Origin: Dermatemys mawii
Lineage: Eukaryota; Chordata; Testudines; Dermatemydidae
Reading direction: 5' to 3'
NCBI GenBank assembly: GCA_007922305.1
Contig: ML677351.1
Span: forward strand, 17,079,119 to 17,143,118
DNA length: 64,000 nucleotides
Shown here: positions 1 through 11,256 of the stretch, one piece after another
How positions within the stretch are numbered: position 1 is the first letter of the stretch
How the letters are laid out: every line of letters begins with the position of its first letter
The notes under the pieces: model-generated
Told to the model about the DNA's origin: nothing
Seen by the model: the letters and a program-made list of their open reading frames with translations, nothing else
The model's database searches: none
Position numbers and translations under genes: made by a program

Positions 1-2045
1 TATTTAGAATTTGGGCATCAAAATATACATCCTTTTCAGCTAAGAGATAACCCAACTCTGCATGATGCTTAGTACCCTGAACTCAGCATCTTGCAAGAGG
101 CACTCAGCTTCATAAGATCAAACCTGAAATACAGTGTCTGACTATTCCTGCATTTCATTGTTCACCAACGCCACGTATTATTTGGGTCTCCAATGTAATC
201 TGTAGTCTAATTGCAGAAATGCATCCTACATCAGAAAGCAGGGGTCGTTTCAGCCATCTCATTGTCAAACCAGCTCAGTGCAAACATTTAAAGGATATTA
301 ATGATTGGATTATTAACTGCTCTTGTACTTATAGCAAACAGAGCGATCATACCTTTAAATTCCATTTTAAATTAGCTTTAGCTAGTCTTTCTAAAGATGA
401 ATGTTCCCTATATGCTTATTACTGTTGGTCATATGTAGTCTTCTGATAAATGTATAATGTACAACTCTACATTCCACAATTAATATGAGATTAATTTCTT
501 CTGCTGAATTCAGTGCTATAGTATACTATTTTTTCTGACAAATGCACAATGCCTTGTAATACTTAGAATATTTCCAAATGAACAGTCTGCTGTTAGGGCA
601 CTCCTTGCATTTCAGCTGTATTAAGGCCAAATTCCAATACTGTACTTATACTTGTGATGGATAGTACCTTGCTCCATCAGCAATGCAATTGACGTCCGCA
701 GCAATCGCTCATGATACTCACTGTAAATAAGGATGTAAGAATCTGACACTAAATGATAAACTCTGTTATTAAACAAAGATGCAGCTACTATTTATGGAGC
801 ATCATGTAGAAGAGGGAGTGAAATACACCTCACCAACTGTAGCCAGCTATAGGGCCACAATGTAGCTGTTCCAGTTGGCTGCAATAGCAGCTAAAGTTCC
901 TCCTTGCCATTGTGGGCAGTGTTGAGGTCATTGTATTGGTGTAATCAAGTATCCAGTAGCATTTCCCAGAGTCTGCCCACATCACTATCCTTGATGCCAG
1001 ACAGTTCAGGGAAATAACTGAGTCCTTTCACAAAAAAGAGACTTATTGCCCAATGTGTAGCCAATTTGCCTGCAGCCCCTTCTTCTATAAAGGATAAATA
1101 TTGCCTGCTTTATGTGTGATTTGTCTTGGAATGGAAGCTTTTAAACTACTTAGTCATGTGTGTATAAATAACTAAAGAGAAAAACAAGACAAAAATGAGA
1201 GAAACAAGTAAATTGCCAGATAATCTGTTCTGTAGATTGCACTTTAGGTAAATTACCTGTACTGATCTTAATTATCCAAATAGCTCCATTACACAAATTA
1301 GAAGTCTGAAAACCACACAGGAATATGCTTTCTGATTTCCCCTCTTCCCCCATTCCCTCAGTTTGATTAATCATGCAACAAAGCTAATTAATCTTAAGGG
1401 AAATGTAGTTTTATACTCCACATTGCATAGGTTACCAGTTATTGAACTTGTAGCATGCAGAAAATGACTTTTAAACTGAAGAGCATATTCAGGCTTATAT
1501 ATGTTTGGTATAAAACTTTCCATCCCAGAGCTGTTTGATGCAGTAATTAAAATGAGCCAAAAGTTTACTTATAAACAACTATTTATAGTTCAGTATTGAA
1601 TATTCAAAATATTCCTTACTCCATAAACATTTTATAGAAGATCAGCTTTGCAAAATTCTTTAACAGCCTATAGACTTTTAATGCTATACCTAAGCATTTA
1701 ATAGCAAACTCCAATATTCAGAAAGGGTCTGGATTTTGGATTTCTCTAAATGGAGAACAAGTATTCATGAAGAAATTTTCAAAGAAAAGGTATTCTCAAT
1801 TACAGTTATGCTATGTTCCCCCAGGCTGACACTTATGACTGGTTTTCAAGCCTCTCTGTGCTCTATGGCAGTTAGGAGCATGCTGATATCTTATAGATAG
1901 ATGACACAGACCTCAAGTATTGAGTAGACAGGCTGAACCTGAAATAACAGAACAGCGAGTACTTACATGGAGAAAAGATTTCTGATTGTAGAGAGCTCTT
2001 TAATCTATCAGAGAAATGCAGGTGAGATCTAGGGTCAGGAAGTTG
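1..2045. other. No gene or repeat recognised
   Basis: AT-rich unique-looking sequence. The open frames here (up to 75 codons) have no recognisable domain and are about what chance gives. No splice-bounded exon, TIR or LTR was visible to me. Confidence 0.5.
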
Positions 2046-2049
2046 AGGT

Positions 2050-2307
2050 TAGACAACTCAAACTAGAAATAAGCTGAAAAATTTTAAGGAGGGTATAATA
2101 AACCATTAGAATAAGATACGGAGGGTGGACCCTCCATCACCTGAAATCTTTAAATTAAGCCTGGATATCTTTCAAAAAGATATGCTATAGCTCAAAAAAC
2201 ATATGGGCCTGATGGAGAAGTTACTGAGTGGGGTCCTGTGGCCTGTGTTATGCCAGAAGTCACACTAAATGATCACAATGGTCTCTTCTGACTTTAAACT
2301 CTATAAC
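2050..2307 (+). mobile_element. CR1 LINE 3' end fragment
   Basis: The block reads as the last ~250 bp of a CR1 non-LTR retrotransposon: the C-terminal ORF2 region (decayed) followed by the characteristic end in which a 'gatgatcacaatggtctctt' type phrase precedes the terminal actttaaactctataa. It is 5' truncated, as most CR1 copies are. Many substitutions relative to the other CR1 tails in this window suggest an old copy. The same 3'-end type is found on the minus strand at 45.45 kb. Confidence 0.75.
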
Positions 2308-4243
2308 ACTGAGGCCAAAGAAAAATGATGTTGTTCACTGGGGATGAGGCATAAAAGGTCACTGCTCCTAAGTAATATGTTGTCTGGTGTGTGATAAATA
2401 GCTACAACAATAATTGTCCACTTTTGAGGGTCACAAAGATGCTCTGGCAGATGCGTGTGTGGTGTTTGGGAGGTTTTGCACTATGGATACAATGTAGCCA
2501 TGTACAAAAAGATAAGGCCCTAGTACTACAAAAGAGAACCAAGAAGCAGGCTTAAGTGTTTTTGGTCCAAGTGGCTGTTTCTTGTCTAGCAATTTCTTAT
2601 GCTAGCCAATGCAGAATAGAAGAGATGTGCAAGTGTATTCAGCTGCATAGCTGTAATAAACAACTGTTATGAGATTTGGGCACATAAAACTTGCCAGCCC
2701 CTGTAAGAGTACTGGTGTCCTGCTTTGGGTAGTCATCTAAACTGAATGTTTCACAGGAAAGCGAGAGCACCTCATAATGTGCATGAGCAACACTGCAATG
2801 ACATGACACATGAAGGAAAATTCCTTCCTGAGCCCAATGTCTGACTGTACCATGAAACTTAATTCAATAGATGGGACAAGCGACCTTAGGTAAATTGCAA
2901 CTTATTTGGGATATAAACATGCAAGTTTCAGGACATAAGCAAACTACTAGCTGCACAATTCCGAAAGAAACTTTCCAGTATGCATGTTAGTTTATAATTG
3001 CCAATTATGGAGGCTGTACATGCCTTTGCGAAACATCCTGTATTGGCCACTTGTAGGGGAGAATATACTGGACTGAGAGACCATTGTCCTAATGGGTTAA
3101 TACCAATTTCTACCTGTAAGGTTTAACTTCCCATTGACTTACCTTGTGTTACACAACAGTGTTACACAACAAATGCCCCTAACATGTTTTAAGTGTTTAA
3201 AAATGCCTTGATCACTTCCTGTTGCAGTGAATTCCACAGGTTAAATAATCCTGCTTTAATGAACTACTCTTATCTTAATGTTAGCCACCAGGGCAATTTC
3301 CTAAAGGACCTTCTAACTCTATTCATGTGGACTATCTGTTGTTGAGTTTATATGCTGGAGAATTAGCTATTGTTTCCCATTTCCAACAGGGTGGTGATCT
3401 TAAAACTGTCATGCATTTGCTGGCATCCTGCAAAGATGCATTAAGCTAAATTATATCTGTAATACTTTATAAAAAAACGTATCCAAGGTATTACTGTTGT
3501 TGATGAGCTTTACAGGCATTTCTTTGGCCAGCAGCCAAACACAGATTGCCACATACAGAAGCTTTCATATAATTTGGCACATTTCTCTGGCTGGGATGTT
3601 GTTTTAACTGTCAATACAACGTACACAATAGAGATAAACAGCAGATGGGATCAGAACATTGGTTTGCTAATCCAACTAAAAGCACTCATATGAGAGGAAA
3701 GTCAGAAACAGCCATAGTAAAAAATGGTATTTTGTAATCCCAGTGCGGAAGTCCATAATACAATACACAACTTGTCCTTGCCATTTTAGTATCATGTTTC
3801 TAAGAAGATTTCTCATCCCGTTCTTTATTTATCTCTCTAATCTACATTAGCCTGCTGTTGGAAAAAATAAAGCAATTTACTATGTTAGAGTAAATCTTTT
3901 TAAAAAGAGGTTAGAAAGCTGTTCTCTCTCTTTCTGGCTTCTTAGGACTGTTGAAACATACTAACAAGCTTATAGATAATTATTTTTTCTAAAACACAAC
4001 TTTGCAATTACATAAATTTATCAACTAAATATATATATAGAAACAGAGGTTCTCACTCTAGAGGAAAAAAATGTTGACAGTTTCCTCTAGTCTTAACAAT
4101 AATAGTTTCATAATGGGAAGAGGAGCTGTTCAAGAGTGAATGGGGCAAAGATAAAATATTAAACCTGAGATTTGCTCATTTCTTAAAAACTTTAATATTT
4201 TTTTATTTAGTGAGATATCTTACTTGCTAAAATTCAGAGGGGG
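2308..4243. other. No gene; mostly unique sequence
   Basis: No coding signal. Around 3200-3300 the phrase 'gcagtgaattccacaggtta' resembles a minus-strand CR1 3' region of another subfamily, but the match is short and I do not annotate it separately. Confidence 0.45.
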
Positions 4244-4692
4244 TGTTTTGATTGGCAAGCTCCCAGTATCAAAGGAAAGGGGAAGGATCAATGGGAAATC
4301 AGGACCCTGAGATTGACAGTCCCCACGAAAAATTGGGAGAGGCCAATGCAACAGGTCAGCCTGATTAACAGGGCAGGCAGGCTAATCAAGGAGTCAGGAG
4401 GGCAGGGTGGGTCCCATCCTCCATGTGAGCTGGAATTGCCTGGGTGAGACAGAGTGGGGCTGAGCTAAGGAGAAAGCAGGTGCTGAAGCTGAGCTGGGGA
4501 GTGTTGTGTATTTGGTTGTTGTGGTAATAGCACCTTGTTGTTGCTGTATCAACTGAGTTAGATTATTAGGGGATAGCCAGTTTTGGCTGATTTGGTTAGT
4601 TTAGTGTGTGGCAATAAATGGCTGCTTTTAGGGTTCACAGCTCTCCGTGTCTCAAGGGATTTCTTCCTAAAACTGCTGCCCCCAAGGATACA
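4244..4692 (+). mobile_element. Ty3/gypsy-type 5' LTR (putative)
   Basis: A 449-bp block starting TGTTTTGATTGG and ending GGATACA, directly followed by aagtggtgatgaggatgg, which has the look of the primer-binding-site junction in vertebrate gypsy elements. AATAAA lies at 4613-4618, about 75 bp before the proposed end, as expected for the R region. A decayed gag frame starts 165 bp downstream, supporting a 5' LTR plus leader. No matching 3' LTR was seen in the window, so the element is truncated. The boundaries are inferred from TG...CA and context rather than from a target duplication. Confidence 0.55.
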
Positions 4693-4856
4693 AAGTGGTG
4701 ATGAGGATGGGGTTCCTGTGCTGTCCTAGCAACAGAAGGAAGTAGCAGTCAAGGTACAAAAAAAAAAACAAAAACAAAAAACCAAAACCTTTTTGCTGTT
4801 GGAAAGGGGTGAGAACTGGCTTGTTTGCACTGACTGTGAAACCTGAAACTAAAACC

Positions 4857-5137
4857 ATGGCTACACTTACAGGGCTGCTGGAACCTTTTGAGGAGAATAT
4901 GGTGCAATGACACATGTATACTGAGCATTTTGAGCTTTTTGTTATTGCAAATGACATTACAGAAGAGAAGAAGGTGCCAACATTCTTAAGTGTTGTAGGG
5001 GCTAAGATCTACTCCCTGCTACGCAACTTACTACACCCTGTTAAGCCTGATATAGGTTCCACAAAAGAGACCTAAAAGAAGATGAAACAGTTGTACAATT
5101 TGTAGCAACTTTAAAAAGGCTAGCAGAACACTATGAA
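4857..5137 (+). pseudogene. Ty3/gypsy gag N-terminal remnant
   Basis: Starting at ATG 4857 (MATLTGLLEPFEEN) the frame runs into an in-frame TGA at 4908. It then continues with a stretch typical of gypsy Gag matrix/capsid: a VIANDITEEKK phrase, then LSVVGAKIYSLLRNLLHPVKP. After a small deletion and frameshift near 5060 a second frame gives DETVVQFVATLKRLAEHYE, the region where intact Gag has its 'FVAELRRLAEHC' motif. No zinc knuckle, protease, RT or integrase follows; after 5137 the sequence no longer resembles the element. It is a dead 5' fragment belonging with the LTR just upstream. The gypsy family assignment rests on these motifs only. Confidence 0.65.
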
Positions 5138-5574
5138 TGATCAGTGGGTCAGGGAGGTGCCCAATGCAGAGAGAGTGCCCTGGAGTGGGGACACCCTAAG
5201 TGACCACAACAAGGTTGGGGGTAGAGCCCCCCAGAAATCCCTGGCCAGGTCTTGTTGGGGTGATAAGGACCCTGCCACACAGACAAGTGGAAGGGGAGCC
5301 CTTGAGGTCTCCTTGAGGTAAAGGAAGTGGGAGCAATGACTCAGATCTTTTCACTAGACCACTTCACCAGAGTAGTGCAGAAGCTAGGAAAGTTCCCCAC
5401 AATAGCAAGGCCATTCCCCTGCTTATATTGGCTTCTTCCTTTGAAAATTAGGTGGCATGTCTACAGATATCTATGGTAGGATTCATATTACACTGACAGC
5501 AGAAATGAAGAGGACAGAACGGATGAGCAAAAGAGGCAAATTGGGAGAGGACAGATGGACTACATTCTCTACTA
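5138..5574. other. Unassigned moderately GC-rich block
   Basis: Follows the gag remnant and precedes the hAT-like TIR. It has the composition of interspersed repeat DNA but I cannot name a family or give boundaries. It could be part of the same LTR element or a separate insertion. Confidence 0.3.
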
Positions 5575-6180
5575 CAGGGGTGGGCAAACTTTTTGGCCCG
5601 AGGGCCACATCTTGGTCAAGAAATTGTATATAGAACCAAGGCAAGGGGTTGAGGTGCAGGAGGGAATGTGGGGTGTGGGAGGGGGTGCAGTGTGCAGGAA
5701 GGGGCTCAGGGCAGAGGAGGGGCATGGAGTGTATGATGGGGGCTCAGGAAAGGGAATTGGGGTGCAGGGAGGGGTGCAGTGGTGAGAGGAGGTTCAGAGA
5801 AGAGGGTTGGGGTGCAGGAGGGATGTGGCAGGGGTTTGGGGTGTGGCAGAGGGCTCAGGGCAGGGAGTTGGAGTATAGGGTATATGAGGGGTGTGGGCTC
5901 TGGCCCAGCACCACTTACCTGGAGCAGCACCAGAGTGGCAACGATGCACACTGGGGCCAGGGCAGGCTCCCTGCCTGCCTCGGCCCCGCACCATTCTGGA
6001 AAAGGCCGGAACCACATGCCTGCGGGTGGGAGTGGGCACAGTGCTCCATGTGCTGCCCTCGCTGCTCCTCCAGGCACCTCCCCTGAAGCTCCCATTGGCT
6101 GTGGTTTCCCATTCCCAGGCAATAGGAGCTATGGGGGGTGGTGTCTGGAGGCAAGGGCAATGCATGAAGCTTACACTATC
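5575..6180 (+). mobile_element. hAT-like non-autonomous element, right end missing
   Basis: Begins CAGGGGTGGGCAAACT, a hAT-style terminal inverted repeat, followed by a 'ggcccgagggccacat' phrase. Next comes a G-rich imperfect minisatellite (about 5640-5890, units of the type ggggtgcaggaggg / gggctcagggcaggg) and a GC-rich segment ending near 6180. The complementary terminus (AGTTTGCCCA...) is not found downstream, so the copy is truncated. The overlapping ORFs of 129-151 codons on both strands are composition artefacts of this GC-rich repeat. A related start sequence is at 63207, although the interiors differ. Confidence 0.6.
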
Positions 6181-7196
6181 CATGTGGTCAGGATGACTAG
6201 TAGATATTTTAACAATGTGTGTGTGCGCATGTAAAATCCTCCCGCCAGCAAGTGGTTCTGTGCTTCAGTATGGAGGATAGGGATGATTATTGCTTCCTTT
6301 CACATCCCACCCCAAACTGCTGGATTTTAGCTTTGCCCATCCTGGCTAATGCCCTTCCCCCTTTCTCACCCTGGCTGTCCACCAAAAAAAGAAAAGAAAA
6401 CCATAGGGATGACCATTTTATCCATCTATCCAAAGATGTTAGAGGACTTTGCATAGCACTGATTTTCCCCTTGCAAGAAGGCAACACCAAACAGCACAAG
6501 GAGGAGAGCTTGAGGAAACAGGAGATTCCGTTGATACGGATCCTTATTGATTAGGGTAAGCTCCTGATCTCTGAATCTCCATCACTAAATTTACGGCTAA
6601 TATACTGTGTGTTTGTGGGGTCTATCAGTTACTTTTGAATAGTTCACCAAAGCATCTGACACAAGTTTTCATAATTCTTCCACTCCTAGCTTTATATGTA
6701 ATTTGGCTTTGTTGGATCTGGTTTACAGAGGAGTTTAACAAGTAGTTTCATTCTATACAACACAAAGTCAGGGATGAATTAGAATATGGCAGAATATTTG
6801 CATAAACTTCAAACAAACATGTAATCTTTACACAAAATGAATTGTGGATGCATTTTAAGGTTGATCCATCAGCAGTGTACAAAACTGAGACTTGCTCAAG
6901 GAACAATTCATGTTTCTGAATCACACCTTTCTCCCTTTGATACATGTTTCCAGCACACTAACATGCTTTTCCCATCCATTTCTCAAACACAGGAACAGGA
7001 GAACTCCTTTCACAGTGTTGTGACTTTATTTAAAACCTATGTGAATTTGCTTCATGCAACTCTATCAGCAACCAAAAGCAATGCTACCTGTCATCTTTCC
7101 CTCAGTCAGGCTTTCTATAGATACAGTAGCATGACTACCTGTCCTAGTTTTGCAGAACTGCCAATGCTTGAGCAACTCTAGCTTTCTAGTATACTA
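6181..7196. other. No gene recognised
   Basis: Unique-looking. Plus-strand frames of 111 codons (6219-6554) and 114 codons (6837-7181) show no domain, no homology I recognise, and no splice context. I treat them as chance. Confidence 0.45.
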
Positions 7197-7277
7197 TATG
7201 CATTTATCCAGCAAGATAGCTAAAGTTTGCATTCCTACTGATATGTCTCTTACATCCACAATGGGCATAGAAGAACC
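7197..7277 (+). repeat. 81-bp inverted repeat, left arm
   Basis: Begins tatgcatttatccagcaaga and ends tagaagaacc. It matches the reverse complement of 7941-8021 at 80 of 81 positions; the only mismatch is 7267 a versus 7951 c (g when reversed). No similarity outside the arms is evident. It does not start or end with a TIR I recognise. Confidence 0.9.
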
Positions 7278-7940
7278 ACAGCTGAAGAATAGGAATCTGA
7301 ATCGAATAAATTCTCCTGGTCTGCAGTTACTATTCCTCTGTCTTTGTAGGTTTCTTTCTTCCCACACTGTGGTGATCTTGCTTATTTTAAATCCTCTCTG
7401 AACTTAAGAGGCTTTATCATCCATTACAGTTTTAAAAGAAAAACAGCACCAGCATCTCCACATATTTCCCTTAAGCCTCCAGAATGGCTCTTCTTGCTTT
7501 GCTCTCTCATAACCTTCTTAGCTACCTTAACTTGCTTTTATTTCTAGCTCTGTTTTAAAACTCAGAATGCTGTGCTAGTTCAGATGGGGCAAGCCATACC
7601 CCTCACGTTATCTGGACCGGTCTACTGCAATTGTCAACAAATTGAGAGTTTCTTAGTTATAAAGAACTTCTAAACATTATAACTAAAATATTATTTGAAA
7701 CAACTTTAAAAGGTTTTAAAAGCAATGTCCTAACAGAGAAGGACTCATTGACAGGCCATTGAGTATATAAAGAATAATATAAAACAAAAGCCCTATGATT
7801 CATATTTTTTACGGTTATCTGAGAGACAGATGCATGCAATTCTCCTGTAACACTGGAGAAAGCCCAAAGTAATTCCATTGCACTCACACTTAATTCAGAT
7901 TTACACTGAATAGAATTTAGCCCTCCATAAGTATGTAATA

Positions 7941-8021
7941 GGTTCTTCTACGCCCATTGTGGATGTAAGAGACATATCAGTAGGAATGCAAACTTTAGCT
8001 ATCTTGCTGGATAAATGCATA
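7941..8021 (-). repeat. 81-bp inverted repeat, right arm
   Basis: Reverse-complement partner of 7197-7277, separated by 663 bp of unrelated, unique-looking sequence. The near-perfect identity contrasts with the heavily diverged transposons around it. Confidence 0.9.
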
Positions 8022-9531
8022 AATACAGGTGACTTTATCATCATCCCATCATTTCTAGTGGTACCTATTACGTATATGTGTACAGATGTGTTTCTGCAGC
8101 CACTTTAAGTCAAGTAAAATGTCCTTATTGGCCTGATGGTTAGGTAGGGAAAGAAATGGAGTACAGCGACATTTTATACCTAATGCAATAATGAGAGGAG
8201 AACAGTTTAGCAGTACACAGCACATTGCTAGACAGCATCAAGCATAGTATTACTAGGGGAAGGGAGGGAGAGAGAGAGAAGGGGGGGATACAAATAAAGA
8301 CACTCTGGGATCTTAAGTAAATTGCTCACTCTGCCTGTAGGCCTCTGAACAAACCCCACTCCATTCAGAGGTACCACTCTGAAGTTAGAAAAGCACGCTT
8401 TGATCCAGTCTCATTTTGATCTGTTTGAGTAATGCTATTTCAGCTGCCCTGCAGTCTAGTGAGCTGTCTCCATTCTAAAACACTCCGTACATCTCAATGC
8501 ATCCATGCTGTATTACCTGTCTGCCTACTTTCTAATTATGACCACAATCACATCTGGATTTCAGTCTACTTGTATTCTCACAAATATTATATGGCTTGGT
8601 AATTAGCGGCTATTGTCCGTTTAAAAATTATTCTTCCTACGGCCGAGTGAAGCTAACACCTCAGAGAGAATGTTCGGAATATTTTGTATGCAAGTAATTG
8701 TTATATCAGCTTTTTCATGACAGTCTGATAGGGATAGAAATAGGAAATTCGGTTCTTAAAACCTGGTCATGTACCTTGATCACCCCCCACCATCACTATG
8801 CTTTTTCTTCTCAAGTCTCAATTCCTGCTCCCCTCTGAGGAGCACCTTCAAGGTTATCTCTTTCTGGCTAAGGTAGCTGAACTGCTTTATAGCCTGTAAA
8901 ATAACATGGGAGAAAGGTATAATATTGCACTAATTAGGTGCACTGTACACATTCCTCTCCAGAACATCTCGCTGGCTAAGATCAGAGACAGGATATCTGA
9001 CTGGATGGATCACTGATGTCATGTAGAGAATAAATGGCTGGAGAGTATTGAATAAATGTTAAAACCATTGCATGTTTGTTGTTATTGAAGTGTAAATACA
9101 CAGTGGGGAGCACTAACATTGTGGGCAGAACTTCATATAAAAAATGGAGCTATGTTAACATGTGTTATTATACGACAAATAAAGGCTCTTTTACACTTGG
9201 CTTGTCTTTGCAATGCCTTCTTTGATACCGTTGAAGTGTTCTGGTATAGCAATTCTTAAAAGGATTCAACACACACACATACACTCACTCACTCTCAACT
9301 GGTTTACACAGTTCATGCAGCATTCAACTAAGTCTAAAAAGATTTAGTTAAATTGGGGCACACACTATGTAGCCAGCCCTTATGAACAAAGTGAGCTCTA
9401 TAAGACTTGCCCTTTTGCTCTGAGAGACTTTTTCTATGAAAATACTAATACTGATTCCCCTTCTTCCACAAGTACTTATGTATTTGGCCCATAGAGACAT
9501 TTTGCCATTTCCAGTAATGAACATAATTTTT
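8022..9531. other. No gene; two short simple repeats
   Basis: Unique-looking. A purine-rich simple tract lies at about 8256-8289 (ga/gg-rich) and an (AC)n/(ACTC)n tract at about 9271-9296. Confidence 0.5.
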
Positions 9532-10008
9532 TAGGGCTGTCAATGAATCGCAGTTAACTCACGTGATAAATTCAAAGAAAATTGAATGCAATTCAAAACT
9601 TAATCATGATCAATCAGTTTTAATAGAACTGTTAAACAATAGAATACCAATTTAAATGTATTAAATATTTTTGACATTCTTCTACATTTTCATATATATT
9701 GATTTCAATTACAACACAAAATACAAAGTGTATATTATATTTATTACAAATATTTGCACTGTAAAAATGATAAAAAAAATATTTTTCAGTTCACTCATAC
9801 AAGTACTTTCATGCAATCTCTTTATAGTGAAAGTACAACTTACAACTGTAGATATTTTTGTTACATAACTGCACTCAAAAACAAAACAATGTAAATCTTC
9901 AGAGCCAACAAGTCCACTCAGTCCTACTTCTTGTTCAGCCAATCACTTAGACAAACAAGTGTGTTTACATTTACAGGAGATAAGGTTGCCTGCTTCTTAC
10001 GTACAATG

Positions 10009-10194
10009 TCACCAGAAAATGAGAAGAAGCATTTTCATAGCCAGACATTCGTATGCCCAGTCATGCTTCAGCCACCATTCCAGAAAACATGCTTCCATGC
10101 TGATAACGCTCATTAAAAAACATAATTTGTTAATTAAATTTGTGACTGAATTCCTTGGGGGAGAATTGTATGCCCCCTGCTCTGTTATACCCAC
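10009..10194 (-). pseudogene. Second, inverted hATC fragment in left arm
   Basis: The minus-strand frame includes SMEACFLEWWLKHDWAYECLA, the same hATC segment that the right arm encodes on the plus strand. Compared with the right arm it lacks roughly 50-60 bp after the YECLA position, so the KYLAI block is missing. This shows that the element carries two copies of one coding segment in opposite orientation. Confidence 0.7.
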
Positions 10195-10660
10195 ATTCTG
10201 CCATATATTTTATGTTACAGCAGTCTTGGATGATGACCCAGCACGTATTGTTCATTTTAGGAATACTGAGAGGGACGAGGGGTGGAGCATGCTTTCAGAA
10301 GTCTTAAAAGAGCAACACTCCGATGCAGAGACTACAGAATCTAAACCACCAAAAAAGAAAATTAACCTTCTCCCGGTGGCATCTGACTCAGATAATGAAA
10401 ATGAACATGCATCAGTCCACACTGCTTTGGACTGTTATTGAGCAGAATCCCTCATCAGCATGGACACACGTCCCCTGGAATGGTGGTTGAAGCATGAAGG
10501 GACATATGAATCTTTAGCACATCTGGCATGTAAATATCTTGCGATTCTGACTACAACAGAGCTATGAGAACACCTTTTCTCACTTTCAGGTGATGATGTA
10601 AACAAGAAGCAGGCAGCGCTATCCCCTGCAAATGTAAACTTGTTTGTTTGAGCGACTGGC
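10108..10660 (+). pseudogene. hAT transposase C-terminal remnant (central segment and right arm)
   Basis: The plus frame reads through an acidic/lysine-rich linker (KEQHSDAETTESKPPKKK, then SDSDNENEH) to ALDCY and a TGA at 10438-10440. It continues in frame as SLISMDTRPLEWWLKHEG, the hAT dimerisation (hATC) signature in which a P-L-x-W-W motif precedes a K-Y-L-A-I block and an FSLSGD-type motif. A second TGA (about 10565) falls just before HLFSLSGD. Both stops are consistent with C-to-T decay of arginine CGA codons. No BED zinc finger or RNase-H catalytic D/D/E region is present. Non-functional. Confidence 0.7.
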
Positions 10661-10683
10661 TGAACAAGAAGTTGGACCGAATG

Positions 10684-10930
10684 GACTAGTACAGTGGTTC
10701 TCAAACTGGAGGTTGCGGGCCGATTCCAGGGGAGGTCGCGAGCTGCCAACGCCTTCAGCGGCATTTTGACGGACACAGAGACGAGCGCTGCATGTCTGCC
10801 AAAATGCTGCCAAAAGCGGAAGAGTTCAGTTCGGCAGCATTTCAGTGGACATACCCTCGGGTCATGAGAGAACACGGCTCACCAAAAAGGGGTCGACAAA
10901 CGTACAAGTTTGCGAGCTGCTGGACTAGTA
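10684..10930 (+). mobile_element. hAT MITE (231 bp) with perfect 8-bp target duplication
   Basis: The element spans 10692-10922 and begins CAGTGGTTCTCAAACT; its right end reversed is CAGCAGCTCGCAAACT (12 of 16 positions). It is flanked by perfect direct repeats gactagta at 10684-10691 and 10923-10930. It sits inside the right arm of the fold-back hAT; removing it restores continuity with the left arm. The interior shares a 'tggacatacc' region with the MITE at 42493, so the two are probably related. Confidence 0.9.
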
Positions 10931-11256
10931 GGACATTGTTTTACTTTTGAATGTAGGTTTTTTGTTCCTAATTCTAAACTTGTAAGTTCAACTTTCATGA
11001 TAAAGAGATTGCACTACAGTACTTGTATTAGGTAAATGAAAAAATCTCTTTCTTTTGTTTTTTTACAGTGCAAATACCTGCAATCAAAAATAAAGTGAAC
11101 CCTGTACACTTTGTATTGTGTTGTAACTGAAATCAATATATTTGAAAATGTAGAAAACAACCAAAAATATTTAAATAAATGGTATTCTATTATTATTTAA
11201 CAGTGCAATTAAACCACACAATTAATCGTGATTGTTTTAATCGCTTGACAGCCCTA

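Larger units (their letters stand above)
9532..11256 (+). mobile_element. Fold-back hAT transposon with long inverted arms
   Basis: The left end TAGGGCTGTCAA is matched in reverse by TTGACAGCCCTA at the right end. The inverted similarity continues with indels over several hundred bp: the left arm is about 9532-10105, and the right arm about 10447-11256 once the nested MITE is removed. The arms share distinctive stretches such as attgatttca(a/g)ttacaacac and caatctctttat. The centre (10106-10446) is single-copy. Both arms encode a fragment of a hAT transposase C-terminus, in opposite directions, so the left end looks like an inverted copy of the native 3' end. The 8-bp flanks (aatttttt / attttgtg) match at only 5 of 8, so the target duplication is decayed. 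Confidence 0.8.

Noticed and set aside
5649..6234. Overlapping ORFs of 129-151 codons on both strands
   Set aside because: All lie in the GC-rich hAT-like element with an internal minisatellite; simultaneous openness in several frames is a composition effect.
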